Assembly: GCA_018340375.1 (NCBI GenBank)
Contig: JAFFJZ010000001.1
Span: forward strand, 34,898,001 to 34,962,000
DNA: 64,000 bases
Source of the DNA: Gonatopus flavifemur
Lineage: Eukaryota > Arthropoda > Insecta > Hymenoptera > Dryinidae
Reading direction: 5' to 3'
The translations under genes and the position numbers were made by a program. Below the pieces are notes generated by a model. That model was not told where the DNA came from, did no database searches, and worked only from the letters and a program-made list of their open reading frames with translations. Position 1 is the stretch's first letter. The number at the start of each line of letters is the position of its first letter. Of the stretch, positions 25,871 to 37,600 are shown in pieces.

Positions 25871-26792
25871 GTTCGATTGCTCCTAAACAAATATGAATTG
25901 AACGTAAGAAGTTTCCTGTTTCAAATTACTTAAAAACATCGATATATGGAACAGCAGTAATTTCATCCCTGACACCTTGTCACATCTATCCCTTATAAAT
26001 ATATCAAGAACATGGAAGGATGGGAGTAATGTAGTGTTCCCCATACCGATTTTTAGTTAACTTTCCTCTGTGTGTATTCCTGTATGCAAACGAGTGAGCA
26101 GCGTAAGACGTCTAAAAATTTGTCAAATACTGTACTTTCATGAAAAACACAAGAACAGAAAAAATATTTCTCATGACACAGTTCATAACGAAAGTTTAGT
26201 CCTGATTTTTCAATCACCGATGATAGCCTAGCAGTAGAGCCTCTCTCCTCAAAATGATAAGTTCTCCCTGACAGTACAACCACCGATGTCAACACCACAT
26301 CTTTGTGGAATCTACGTGGATACCCACACAGCAAAGAAGTCTCCAGCATATGTCAGAATATCGCTACGACATTATACAGAGACATTACAATATTACAGCA
26401 ATATTCAGAGACATTACTGAGCCGTTCTATACTGTACAGATAAATGGTACACGTTGATACAAGGCGTATGAACAAAGATTCAGGTTAGATGACTGACGTG
26501 GCTTTTTGACAGCTCCTAGACATTGTGAGGAAGACATCCGAAGGATTTGCAAAACATTGGCAAACATTGAGGAACTGTTCATTTTAGAGAATATATTATG
26601 CACGAACATTGAGCCAGTTTCGGTTCATTTTTGGTCCAAGACAACCAATTTTACACTAACAAAGTTTGTGGAATGCTTGTGAAAGGGAGACGAAATATTG
26701 ACTGGGAAGGTGACAATTGTTTAGGGCTGTTCCTTGGTCTGATTTTGTCCATCACTGTTTGTGATTACAGGGGGTGCGGTGTCCTACCTGAT
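25871..26792. other. gene-free DNA
   Basis: No supported gene. Repeated GACATTACAATATTACAG-like words near 26380-26420 echo those in the hairpin at 49407-49498. Confidence 0.45.
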
Positions 26793-29224
26793 ATATGGGG
26801 TAAAATTCGCCAAGTGTTCCCACCTGAAAATCTCAATCTCATTAATGTTGATGAAATTCCATGAATTTGTTGTACTAGTGACCTTCTTCAAATTGTGTCA
26901 ACACCAGGTTTCTAGGAAGTCAGGTTTTCGTGGTACAGGGGCTTAAATTTTCAAGATTTTTTTGATCTGCGTTTTTTCGAAAAATCATCATCCTCATTAA
27001 TTCCATTTAATGGAAATATGTTATCATTGATATTGTTGGGGTTTTTTCTAAATTTTACGATAAAAATACTTTTATTCATGCAGAAGGAATATTTCACATA
27101 GAAATTCGATTTCTAAAAGTATTTTTGCATTTTTCGGTCACTGCGCCCCTTTTGTTATTGATGAAACCTTGATAAATCGAAAGCTTGATTCCTTAGCTTC
27201 AAAATCATACAGGTTTAAAAATGGGACGAAGAAATTTCCCCAAGGTACAGAGTTCCAAGTGTGTACGTATCGTACCTTGAGTACATGACGATCACACCAT
27301 CGATTTTCAGTGTATTGTTTTATGAAAAAAGTAATTATCAAATTTATTTTCTCAATTTTGCCTACCATATTGCTCAATACAACCATCTAGATTACCCCTT
27401 TCAAATGAATAATTGATTCACGGCACACGGTTGAAGAAAACACGTCATACTTTATTAGAACATTATTGTAATGATTAGTCATACCAATTTGTCATCTTGG
27501 ACCCATTAAATTTCTTTTCATTGATAATCAATTTTTATGGAAACGCGGCTACTGTAACTCGTAAAAGTAACTGTAAGTAGTGACTTTCTTCGTACAAGTT
27601 ATAGTACTCTGATTATTTACAAAATTGAATTATTGCTACATAAATGTACAGAATGATATTAAACAATTTGCAGTATTTATAATTATCAATCTTCTGATCC
27701 TTCTGAAAGGTTGTTCCTATACTCTAATTTTTATGCCTTCTTCGGGTCTTTGGGAATATATCATATTGCACTGCCGAAGAGTGAGTTTTAAGAATAAACG
27801 ATGAATGTTCCATAGGTATCACACAATGGTATTTGAGAGTTCCTGCTATCGTTTTTGCAGATGCAAATCGTTTTTCAAGTGCTTTAGTAGCCTCTATATG
27901 AGTACTCTTTGGACTGAAAAAAATTACAGTTTCTTTCAAATGTTCTTTAGCCCACTGATAAAGAGTATTTGCAGTCAAAATTTGATTTTCATTCGATGAT
28001 GCTTGCAGACTTGCACGTGGTGCAAGTCTCTTCAAATTTCCACCAATACCGTCGCAAGGTCCTTTACCATGTGCACTTGCATGAAAATGCCACTCATGAT
28101 GTAGAAGATTCGCAAAATTATATTTATTTTTAAAATGTTGCGATGCTCCATCAGTGAAGTAGAAGATTTTTTCACATTCAAAATTATCTTGCAAATACTT
28201 TGTAATAATTTTTTGAAATTCATAAACAGCTACCGTATCATGAGTCAGATTATCAGACAAAATTGCTATACTGCGATGTCTTAACTCATCTGTTCTGTAA
28301 TAAATTACTGTTGTGAAAATGGTAACTCGGTTGTTATTCCAATGAAACGATTGAATAGCATTCTGAGCAATAAATGCATAGTTTTCAGCAAAATCACATG
28401 TAACCATGAATTCTCCGGCCTTCAAATTATCTTTGAGATTCTTAAGAAAGGACGATTGCTCCTTTGCTATAAAAGCGTGAGATTAGCATTAAATTCACGT
28501 TTTCATGATAAACACACGCGCATACGGTACGAGTTCCAGAAGCTCCAGCGAGTACACAATTGCGAGGTCTCAGCTGTGAAAATTTCGATAAGCTCACATC
28601 AACTGTAGGATTCTTCAATTTGAATGAAGAATACAATTCGGCAAGATTGCATAAAATCGATCTTTTTTGAACATGTTCACGCGTTCCATCATTAGTTTTG
28701 ATCGAAACATAATCCTGTGCATGCCTGGCAATATCCGGCTATTTTCATCATCCAAGTAAAATGCTATGATGGAATTTTCAATCTCGCAAGATAACCTGCG
28801 TCCTCTCTTTGGATTTGGTGATGTTAGAATCCCGTTTTCAGCTACCAACTGTGTGGCTTTCCTAGCTTGACGGTCCGAAGCGTTGAATTCAGTAGCCAAT
28901 GTCCCTCGTCCTCATGATTTTGGAGCAAGGGTTAAAAGCAAAATCTTTTCTGAGTAACTGGAAGACTGTTGGAATTTTCCTTTGATTTGATCGAGAACTT
29001 CAATAGCTGATTCATAATGTTTTATTTGACACTTTCGATTTAAATTCTCAGACATTTTTGTTGATGGAACGGAAAAATCTTCTTCATTTATATCAAAAGT
29101 TTCCTCCTCGTTAATTTCAAGGTGTGGGACATCATCCTCTTCTTCGAATAATGTTTGATCCTAAGAGATAATAGAAATTTCTCAATTATCCCAGTTTTCT
29201 CCTCATTAGAACATTTTGGGGCTG

Positions 29225-29659
29225 CACTGAGAAGAATAAATAGTGGACTCAACTACGCACGACAGTTGGATACGTTCAAATGCAATACTTCTTTGTTTCA
29301 ATTAGATTTGTAGTTGACTCAACTACGAATACTTGAATGAACCTTGAATTCAAATTGAATTTACGAAGGATTGTATTTGAACGTATCCAACCGTCGTGCG
29401 TACACAGAGAGAAATAGATACTAATGGGTATAAGAAATTTACTAGTGGTTAGTATACGAGGACAAGTATCCAGGTTGTACAAATTTATTCTTGTCCTTAG
29501 TATCCATATGCTAAGGAGTATTAAATATATTATACCCCTTAGCATATGGATACTAGGGACAAGAATAAATTTGTACAATCTGGATACTTGTCCTCGTATT
29601 CTAACCATTAGTATCTATTTCTCTCCGTGTAGTTGCCTCCATTATCTTCTTTCTCAATG
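29225..29659. mobile_element. MITE in the transposase intron, itself interrupted
   Basis: The left arm GGACTCAACTACGCACGACA is completed on the right only when 29403-29629 is removed: GTCGTGCG, one TA, then GTTGCCTCC. The outer ends are CACTGAGAAGAA and TTCTTTCTCAATG. It lies between the putative transposase exons. Confidence 0.8.
29403..29629. mobile_element. near-perfect hairpin MITE, CACAGAGAGAAATAG ends
   Basis: It is 227 bp with TA duplicated at 29401-29402 and 29630-29631. The stem covers almost the full length (ACGAGGACAAGTATCCAG and GGATACTTGTCCTCGT). It is the innermost of three nested elements here. Confidence 0.9.
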
Positions 29660-30899
29660 TATACTGTGTACTTTTTTGATGAATCGAATAATAAAGCGGA
29701 ACTACCTCAAGTGAATTATTCTCGCATGTATCCATCTGAACAAATTGGACATCGTACAAAGGTGACATTGAAGATAGTACAGTCATGTCTTTCCTGCATC
29801 TACTACATATTCGGGTATCAGAATAGGTAGATGATGATATTTTTTTCTCAGATTTGAAGATAAGGTTCGAAGATCTGAAGATTTTTTGTGACAGGGATAT
29901 TGAAATGGATTGAAACAACGATCACCTGAACTGCTTCGTTTCATTGTGTTATTACATGTAGGAAAAAGTCCTTCCTCAATAGAATAATTCAGCAGAAAAT
30001 CAATCACAAAAACTTCATAAACAAGAAAGTTTCACTGATTTGATATTTATCTCTGTACATTCAAAACGACACAAAACCGTTGATGAGTTCAGATTGGAGA
30101 GAATGAGGTTGGTTAGGTTACAAATAAAAAAGAATCAGGTTGCCCTGGAAACATCCACAGTCACTATTCAATTGAAGCTTCAGGGCAGAAGTTTATATGA
30201 TTGATACGAATGAATTCAAATCCTCAGTGGATTAGAATCAGAGAATAACATTAAGAATCAGAGGATATTTGATTTGTGGAAGTGATTTTCACTGATAATG
30301 ATACAGGAAATCACGGCAGAATGAATTATTCATTAGCATAGAATATTATTACACAATGTTGGCGTAGTGTTGTATTTATACACGATGGTAGCGGGTGGAC
30401 GTGTGAGGTTTGAGCACTTAAACCCCTCTGTAATTTCGAAGAATCTTCTTATCCCATTTCTTAATCTGTATAATTTTGAAGCTAAAGAATCAAGCTTTCG
30501 ATTTATCAAGGTTTTATCAATATCAAAAGGGGTGCAGTGACCGAAAAATGCAAAAATACTTTTAACAATCGAATTTCTATATGAAATATTCCTTCTGCAT
30601 GAATGAGAGTATTTTTATCGTAAAATTCAGAAAAAATCCTAACAATATCAATAATGACATATTCTCATTACATGGAATTAATGAGGATGATGATTTTTCG
30701 AAAAAACGCAGATCAAAAAAATCTTGAAAATTTAAACCCCTGTACCACGAAAACCTGACTTCCTAGAAACCTGGTGTTAACACAATTTGAAGAGGGTCAC
30801 TGGGACAACAAATTCATGGAATTTCATCAACATTGATGAGATTGAAATTTTCAGGTGGGAACACTTGGCGAATTTTACCCCATATGCAGCGCAAATGAA

Positions 30900-31112
30900 A
30901 CTGTTAGTGAAGTTTGAATCGTTTATAAAAACGAAACGTAAATTCTAATCCACAAAATGGGATGAATGATCGTCATTCAACTCTTCAAATTAACTCTTTG
31001 GAACTGGAAACATCGCTTTAAAAAAGTACTGCAAAATTTTAGATCTTCAACTGTTGAGTATTTCGTTATTCGATTACTGTTTGGTTCCAATGAACGATTC
31101 AAACTTTAGCAA
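30900..31112. repeat. ~210 bp palindromic dispersed repeat, copy 4
   Basis: CTGTTAGTGAAGTTTGAATC pairs with GATTCAAACTTTAGCAACA. It abuts the right end of the 4.1 kb transposon and lies just downstream of the silk-like gene. Confidence 0.75.
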
Positions 31113-31174
31113 CATCAAATGAAAAACGTATTTTCGCAAAATAACAATACAACATCATCGGTTTGAACATGAAT

Positions 31175-31180
31175 TTTATT
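31175..31180 (-). terminator. polyadenylation signal AATAAA
   Basis: The minus strand reads AATAAA (TTTATT on the plus strand) about 173 nt after the TAA stop of the silk-like gene. It is the first canonical signal seen downstream. Confidence 0.6.
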
Positions 31181-31352
31181 CATTCAGATATACGAAAGGT
31201 TTTTCCAGGAGCAAGTCTTGAAGTACCATGACGGTACCATGAAAAGAATCGAATCAAATAGTTCTATGGGAATTGAAAGGAAGAGGTAAGTTTCGAGAAT
31301 TCTTAACGTTGTCGCGGGTAGAAAAGATGAGATTTCGGATGGACTTTCCGGC

Positions 31353-31694
31353 TTAACGGCATGCCTCTTCTGGGGGTTCTTGACAGGCTTCAGCTTCTTT
31401 AGCAGCTTTGGCTTCTGCTTCGGCTTCTGCACATGCAGCAGCGTAGGCTCTCGCCACTTCTTCTGCGCGAGCTTTGGCAAGAGCAGCGGCAGCGGCTTTG
31501 GCTTTGACTCTGGCTTGAATTTCAGCGAGGGTCTTGGCGCGTGTTGCCATGTAAGCTTTGCGACGAGCTTGAGCTTGGGCTTGAGCTTGAGCTTGAGCCT
31601 GGCTCTGGGCTTGTGGGCTGGATCGTGCTGGTCCTTGTGCTTGGGCTTGACTCTGAGCTTGGGTCTGTGATTGTGCTTGACTTTGAGCTTGAGC
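31353..31694 (-). CDS. silk-like gene, exon 3 (end of repeat and C-terminal domain)
   Basis: The acceptor is CTTTTTTACAG before GCTCAAGCTC. The frame continues the (A/S)Q repeat in phase 0 for about 45 residues, broken once by GPARSSP. It then becomes a non-repetitive tail of Ala, Lys, Glu and Arg ([20 protein letters not shown]) with three cysteines (ACAEA, ACQEPP, EACR) and TAA at 31355-31353. It codes 113 residues. The tail resembles the helical end blocks of silk proteins. Its repeat matches exon 2, which makes the join almost certain. Confidence 0.85.
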   Translation of the reverse strand, partial: AQAQSQAQSQTQAQSQAQAQGPARSSPQAQSQAQAQAQAQAQARRKAYMATRAKTLAEIQARVKAKAAAAALAKARAEEVARAYAAACAEAEAEAKAAKEAEACQEPPEEACR

Positions 31695-34600
31695 CTGTAA
31701 AAAAGATTGGAGGTTGAAGTACTTCTCATAAGCTGTCGGCAGTTGTAATGTGAGAATGAATGGAAAATGGAGAGAATGTAATTGAAAACCATGACCGTAT
31801 TGAATGACCTCAAATATATGAGAAGAATATGACAGTTTCCGTTGAGTTCACAGGATCTACAGAGATGTAGGAAGCATACTATTCCACGATGCAACGAACG
31901 ACATTTCTGACATCCAAGGCAGAAACATAGTTCGTTGCGTCATAACACACAACAATTTACGCGAAGTCGAGATGATTTCAGTTTTATGACTCAGCAAGGT
32001 GAGATTGGGGAAGACACGTGGTGAGCATAGTGGCCTGGTCGGATAGTCACGTTGGATTTTGTTGAATTCCATTCACCTTTCGTACGCTCGGTTTTCATTG
32101 AAAATTGAGAAAAATTCAATAGAAATCCTTGAACTTCAACAAATTTCAATGCACGTCAACGGATTTCAGTGAAATTTACTAAATTTGGTGGACAATATTA
32201 GAATTTTGTCAAGATTTTGTTGAATTCAGTTGAATTATGCTAGTTTTGAATACAAACCGAAGAACGGAATTCGACAAGATTCAGCGGAGTCTCTCTTCCA
32301 TGGTACGCATGCACACATTCAATGAGATTGATTGATGCATGATATGATCTGATCAGATGTAATGACTGATATTTACCTGTGACTGTGCCTGGCTTTGAGC
32401 TTGAGTCTGAGCTTGAGCCTGAGATTGGGCTTGACTCTGAGCTTGGGCCTGTGATTGGGCTTGACTCTGAGCTTGGGCCTGTGATTGTGCTTGACTCATT
32501 GCTTGGGCTTGTGATTGTGCTTGACTCTGAGATTGAGCCTGGCTTTGAGCTTGACTCTGAGATTGGGCTTGACTTTGTGCTTGAGCCTGTGATTGAGCTT
32601 GACTCTGGGCTTGGGCTTGTGATTGAGCTTGACTCTGAGCTTGAGCCTGTGATTGTGCTTGACTCTGAGCTTGAGCCTGTGATTCTGCTTGACTCTGAGA
32701 TTGAGCCTGAGATTGGGCTTGACTTTGTGCTTGAGCCTGTGATTGAGCTTGACTCTGGGCTTGGGCTTGTGATTGAGCTTGACTCTGAGCTTGAGCCTGT
32801 GATTGTGCTTGACTCTGAGCTTGAGACTGTGATTCTGCTTGACTCTGAGATTGAGCCTGAGATTGGGCTTGACTTTGAGATTGAGCCTCAGATTGTGCTT
32901 GGCTTTGAGATTGAGCCTGGCTTTGAGCTTGACTCTGAGATTGGGCTTGACTTTGTGCTTGAGCCTGTGATTCAGCTTGACTCTGGGCTTGGGCTTGTGA
33001 TTGAGCTTGACTCTGAGCTTGAGCCTGTGATTGCGCTTGACTCTGAGCTTGAGCCTGTGATTGTGCTTGACTCTGTGCTTGGGCCTGTGATTGTGCTTGA
33101 CTCTGAGCTTGAGCCTGTGATTGTGCTTGACTCTGTGCTTGGGCTTGTGATTGTGCTTGACTCTGGGCTTGACTCTGAGATTGAGCCTGGCTTTGAGCTT
33201 GACTCTGAGATTGAGCTTGACTTTGTGCTTGAGCCTGTGATTGAGCTTGACTCTGGGCTTGGGCTTGTGATTGAGCTTGACTCTGAGCTTGAGCCTGTGA
33301 TTGTGCTTGACTCTGAGATTGAGCCTGTGATTGTGCTTGACTTTGAGATTGGGCCTCAGATTGTGCTTGGCTTTGAGATTGGGCCTGGCTTTGGGCTTGG
33401 CTGTCGGATTGAGCCTGTGATTGTGCTTGACTCTGAGATTGAGCCTGAGATTGTGCTTGGCTTTGAGATTGAGCTTGGCTTTGGGATTGAGCTTGACTTT
33501 GAGCTTGACTGTCGGACTGAGCTTGACTTTGTGCTTGTGCCTGTGATTGAGCTTGACTCTGAGCCTGAGCCTGAGATTGTGCTTGACTCTGAGATTGAGC
33601 CTGGCTTTGGGCTTGGCTGTCGGATTGGGCCTGTGATTGTGCTTGACTCTGGGCTTGAGCCTGTGCTTGTGCTTGACTCTGGGCTTGACTCTGAGATTCA
33701 GCCTGGCTTTGAGCTTGACTCTGAGATTGGGCTTGACTTTGTGCTTGAGCCTGTGATTGTGCTTGACTCTGGGCTTGAGCCTGTGATTGTGCTTGACTCT
33801 GAGCCTGTGCCTGTGATTGTGCTTGACTTTGGGCTTGAGCTTGTGATTGTGCTTGAGCCTGTGATTGTGCTTGACTTTGAGCTTGGGCCTGTGATTGTGC
33901 TTGACTCTGCGCTTCAGCTTGCGATTGTGCTTGACTCTGAGCTTGTGCCTGTGATTGTGCTTGACTTTGGGCTTGAGCCTGTGATTGTGCTTGAGCCTGT
34001 GATTGTGCTTGACTTTGAGCTTGGGCCTGTGATTGTGCTTGACTCTGAGCTTGAGCCTGGGATTGTGCTTGACTCTGGGCTTGAGCTTGCGATTGTGCTT
34101 GGCTCTGAGATTGGGCCTGGCTTTGGGCTTGGCTGTCGCATTGAGATTGGCTGTCGGATTGAGCCTGTGATTGTGCTTGACTTTGAGATTGAGCCTGGCT
34201 TTGGGCTTGGCTGTCTGATTGTGCTTGACTCTGAGCTTGAGCCTGTGATTGTGCTTGACTTTGTGCTTGGGCTTGTGACTGTGCTTGACTCTGGGATTGA
34301 GCTTGGCTTTGGGCTCGACTGTCGCATTGAGATTGGCTGTCGGATTGAGACTGTGATTGTGCTTGACTTTGAGATTGGGCCTGGCTTTGGGCTTGGCTTT
34401 CTGATTGTGCTTGACTCTGAGCTTGAGCTTGTGATTGTGCTTGACTCTGTGCTTGGGCCTGTGATTGTGCTTGACTCTGCGCTTGAGCTTGTGATTGTGC
34501 TTGACTTTGAGCTTGTGCCTGTGATTGTGCTTGACTCTGAGCTTGAGCCTGTGATTGTGCTTGGCTCTGAGCTTGAGCTTCCGACTGTGCTTGACTCTGT

Positions 34601-37600
34601 GCTTGGGCCTGTGATTGTGCTTGACTCTGCGCTTGGGCTTGTGATTGTGCTTGACTCTGAGCTTCAGCCTGTGATTGTGCTTGACTCTGAGCTTGAGCCT
34701 GTGATTGTGCTTGACTCTGGGATTGAGCTTGCGATTGTGCTTGGCTCTGGGATTGAGCTTGCGATTGTGCTTGGCTCTGAGATTGAGCCTGGCTTTGGGC
34801 TTGGCTGTCGCATTGAGATTGGCTGTCGGATTGAGCCTGTGATTGTGCTTGACTTTGAGATTGGGCCTGGCTTTGGGCTTGGCTTTCTGATTGTGCTTGA
34901 CTCTGAGCTTGAGCTTGTGATTGTGCTTGACTCTGTGCTTGGGCCTGTGATTGTGCTTGACTCTGCGCTTGAGCTTGTGATTGTGCTTGACTTTGGGCTT
35001 GAGCTTCCGACTGTGCTTGACTCTGGGCTTGAGCCTGTGATTGTGCTTGACTCTGAGCTTGAGCCTGTGATTGTGCTTGACTCTGAGCTTGAGCCTGTGA
35101 TTGTGCTTGACTCTGGGATTGAGCTTGCGATTGTGCTTGGCTCTGGGATTGAGCTTGCGATTGTGCTTGGCTCTGAGATTGAGCCTGGCTTTGGGCTTGG
35201 CTGTCGCATTGGGATTGGCTTTCTGATTGTGCTTGACTCTGAGCTTGAGCTTGTGATTGTGCTTGACTCTGTGCTTGGGCCTGTGATTGTGCTTGACTCT
35301 GCGCTTGAGCTTGTGATTGTGCTTGACTTTGGGCTTGAGCTTCCGACTGTGCTTGACTCTGGGCTTGAGCCTGTGATTGTGCTTGACTCTGAGCTTGAGC
35401 CTGTGATTGTGCTTGACTCTGGGATTGAGCTTGCGATTGTGCTTGGCTCTGAGATTGAGCCTGGCTTTGGGCTTGGCTGTCGCATTGAGATTGGCTGTCG
35501 GATTGAGCCTGTGATTGTGCTTGACTCTGAGATTGGGCCTGGCTTTGGGCTTGGCTTTCTGATTGTGCTTGACTCTGAGCTTGAGCCTGTGATTGTGCTT
35601 GACTCTGGGATTGAGCTTGCGATTGTGCTTGGCTCTGAGATTGAGCCTGTGATTGTGCTTGACTCTGAGATTGGGCCTGGCTTTGGGCTTGACTTTCTGA
35701 TTGTGCTTGACTCTGAGCTTGAGCTTGTGATTGTGCTTGACTCTGTGCTTGGGCCTGTGATTGTGCTTGACTCTGCGCTTGAGCTTGTGATTGTGCTTGA
35801 CTTTGAGCTTGTGCCTGTGATTGTGCTTGACTCTGAGCTTGAGCCTGTGATTGTGCTTGACTCTGACCTTGAGCCTGTGATTGTGCTTGACTCTGAGCTT
35901 GAGCCTGTGATTGTGCTTGACTCTGGGATTGAGCTTGCGATTGTGCTTGGCTCTGAGATTGAGCCTGGCTTTGGGCTTGGCTGTCGCATTGAGATTGGCT
36001 GTCGGATTGAGACTGTGATTGTGCTTGACTTTGAGATTGGGCCTGGCTTTGGGCTTGGCTTTCTGATTGTGCTTGACTCTGAGCTTGAGCTTGTGATTGG
36101 GCTTGACTCTGTGCTTGGGCCTGTGATTGTGCTTGACTCTGAGCTTGAGCCTGTGATTGTGCTTGACTCTGTGCTTGGGCCTGTGATTGTGCTTGACTCT
36201 GGGCTTGAGCTTGCGACTGTGCTTGGCTCTGAGATTGAGCCTGGCTTTGGGCTTGGCTGTCGCATTGAGATTGGCTGTCGGATTGAGCCTGTGATTGTGC
36301 TTGACTTTGAGATTGGGCCTGGCTTTGGGCTTGGCTTTCTGATTGTGCTTGACTCTGAGCTTGAGCTTGTGATTGGGCTTGACTCTGAGATTGGGCCTGG
36401 CTTTGGGCTTGGCTTTCTGATTGTGCTTGACTCTGAGCTTGAGCCTGTGATTGTGCTTGACTCTGGGATTGAGCTTGCGATTGTGCTTGGCTCTGAGATT
36501 GAGCCTGGCTTTGGGCTTGGCTGTCGCATTGAGATTGGCTGTCAGATTGAGCCTGTGATTGTGCTTGACTCTGAGATTGGGCCTGGCTTTGGGCTTGACT
36601 TTCTGATTGTGCTTGACTCTGAGCTTGAGCTTGTGATTGTGCTTGACTCTGTGCTTGGGCCTGTGATTGTGCTTGACTCTGCGCTTGAGCTTGTGATTGT
36701 GCTTGACTTTGAGCTTGTGCCTGTGATTGTGCTTGACTCTGAGCTTGAGCCTGTGATTGTGCTTGGCTCTGACCTTGAGCCTGTGATTGTGCTTGACTCT
36801 GAGCTTGAGCCTGTGATTGTGCTTGACTCTGGGATTGAGCTTGCGATTGTGCTTGGCTCTGAGATTGAGCCTGGCTTTGGGCTTGGCTGTCGCATTGAGA
36901 TTGGCTGTCGGATTGAGACTGTGATTGTGCTTGACTTTGAGATTGGACCTGGCTTTGGGCTTGGCTTTCCGATTGTGCTTGACTCTGAGCTTGAGCTTGT
37001 GATTGGGCTTGACTCTGTGCTTGGGCCTGTGATTGTGCTTGACTCTGGGCTTGAGCTTGCGACTGTGCTTGGCTCTGAGATTGAGCCTGGCTTTGGGCTT
37101 GGCTGTCGCATTGAGATTGGCTGTCGGATTGAGCCTGTGATTGTGCTTGACTTTGAGATTGGGCCTGGCTTTGGGCTTGGCTTTCTGATTGTGCTTGACT
37201 CTGAGCTTGAGCTTGTGATTGGGCTTGACTCTGTGCTTGGGCCTGTGATTGTGCTTGACTCTGAGCTTGAGCCTGTGATTGTGCTTGACTCTGTGCTTGG
37301 GCCTGTGATTGTGCTTGACTCTGGGCTTGAGCCTGTGATTGTGCTTGGCTCTGTGCTTGGGCCTGTGATTGTGCTTGACTCTGGGCTTGAGCCTGTGATT
37401 GTGCTTGGCTCTGTGCTTGGGCCTGTGATTGTGCTTGACTCTGGGCTTGAGCTTGTGATTGTGCTTGACTCTGGGCTTGAGCTTGCGATTGTGCCTGACT
37501 CTGAGCTTGAGCCTGTGATTGAGCTTGACTCTGAGCTTGGGCTTGTGATTGTGCTTGACTCTGAGCTTGAGCCTGGCTTTGGGCTTGGCTGTCGCATTGA

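Larger units (their letters stand above)
27724..30007 (-). pseudogene. decayed transposase-like gene (CDFAENY...TDGAS...CDGIGG family)
   Basis: The C-terminal 233 residues (28425-27724) are intact and contain three conserved blocks with acidic residues: TCDFAENYAF, FYFTDGASQHFKNKYNF and HGKGPCDGIGG. I recognise this as a protein family widespread in insect and cnidarian genomes, and the acidic positions fit a DDD/E-type integrase fold (inference). Upstream, 28636-28442 holds KFSQLRPRNCVLAGASGTR and 28899-28615 holds ATEFNASDRQARKATQLV, in different frames. Frameshifts lie near 28715 and 28450-28500. An in-frame TGA just before 28910 interrupts the APKS block. The frame can be followed to 29160, where an AG suggests an intron acceptor. 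Cys-rich pieces at 29601-30007 (RCFNPFQYPCHKK; ICSRCRKD) may be the first exon, again frameshifted. It is not functional as it stands. Confidence 0.8.
26797..30881 (-). mobile_element. 4.1 kb DNA transposon with ~440 bp terminal inverted repeats
   Basis: The left end GGGGTAAAATTCGCCAAGTG is mirrored exactly at the right end (30862-30881). The arms can be followed to about 27240 and 30440, sharing CCAGGTTTCTAGGAAGTCAG and CGAAAAATGCAAAAATACTT in inverse. ATAT flanks both ends (26793-26796, 30882-30885), a possible 4-bp target duplication, although ATAT is its own complement so the boundary is ambiguous. It carries one decayed transposase gene and a nested pair of MITEs. The superfamily is unassigned; 4-bp duplications and long repeats would allow a Sola-type element, which is only a suggestion. 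Confidence 0.85.

Noticed and set aside
31380..31670. Plus-strand Phe/Gly/Ser-rich frame over the last silk exon
   Set aside because: It is antisense of exon 3, which has correct splice sites, repeat continuity and a stop on the minus strand.
34664..37597. Ser/Thr-rich minus-strand frames ([11 protein letters not shown] pattern)
   Set aside because: This is the third frame of the repeat, ended by occasional stops, and is a shadow.
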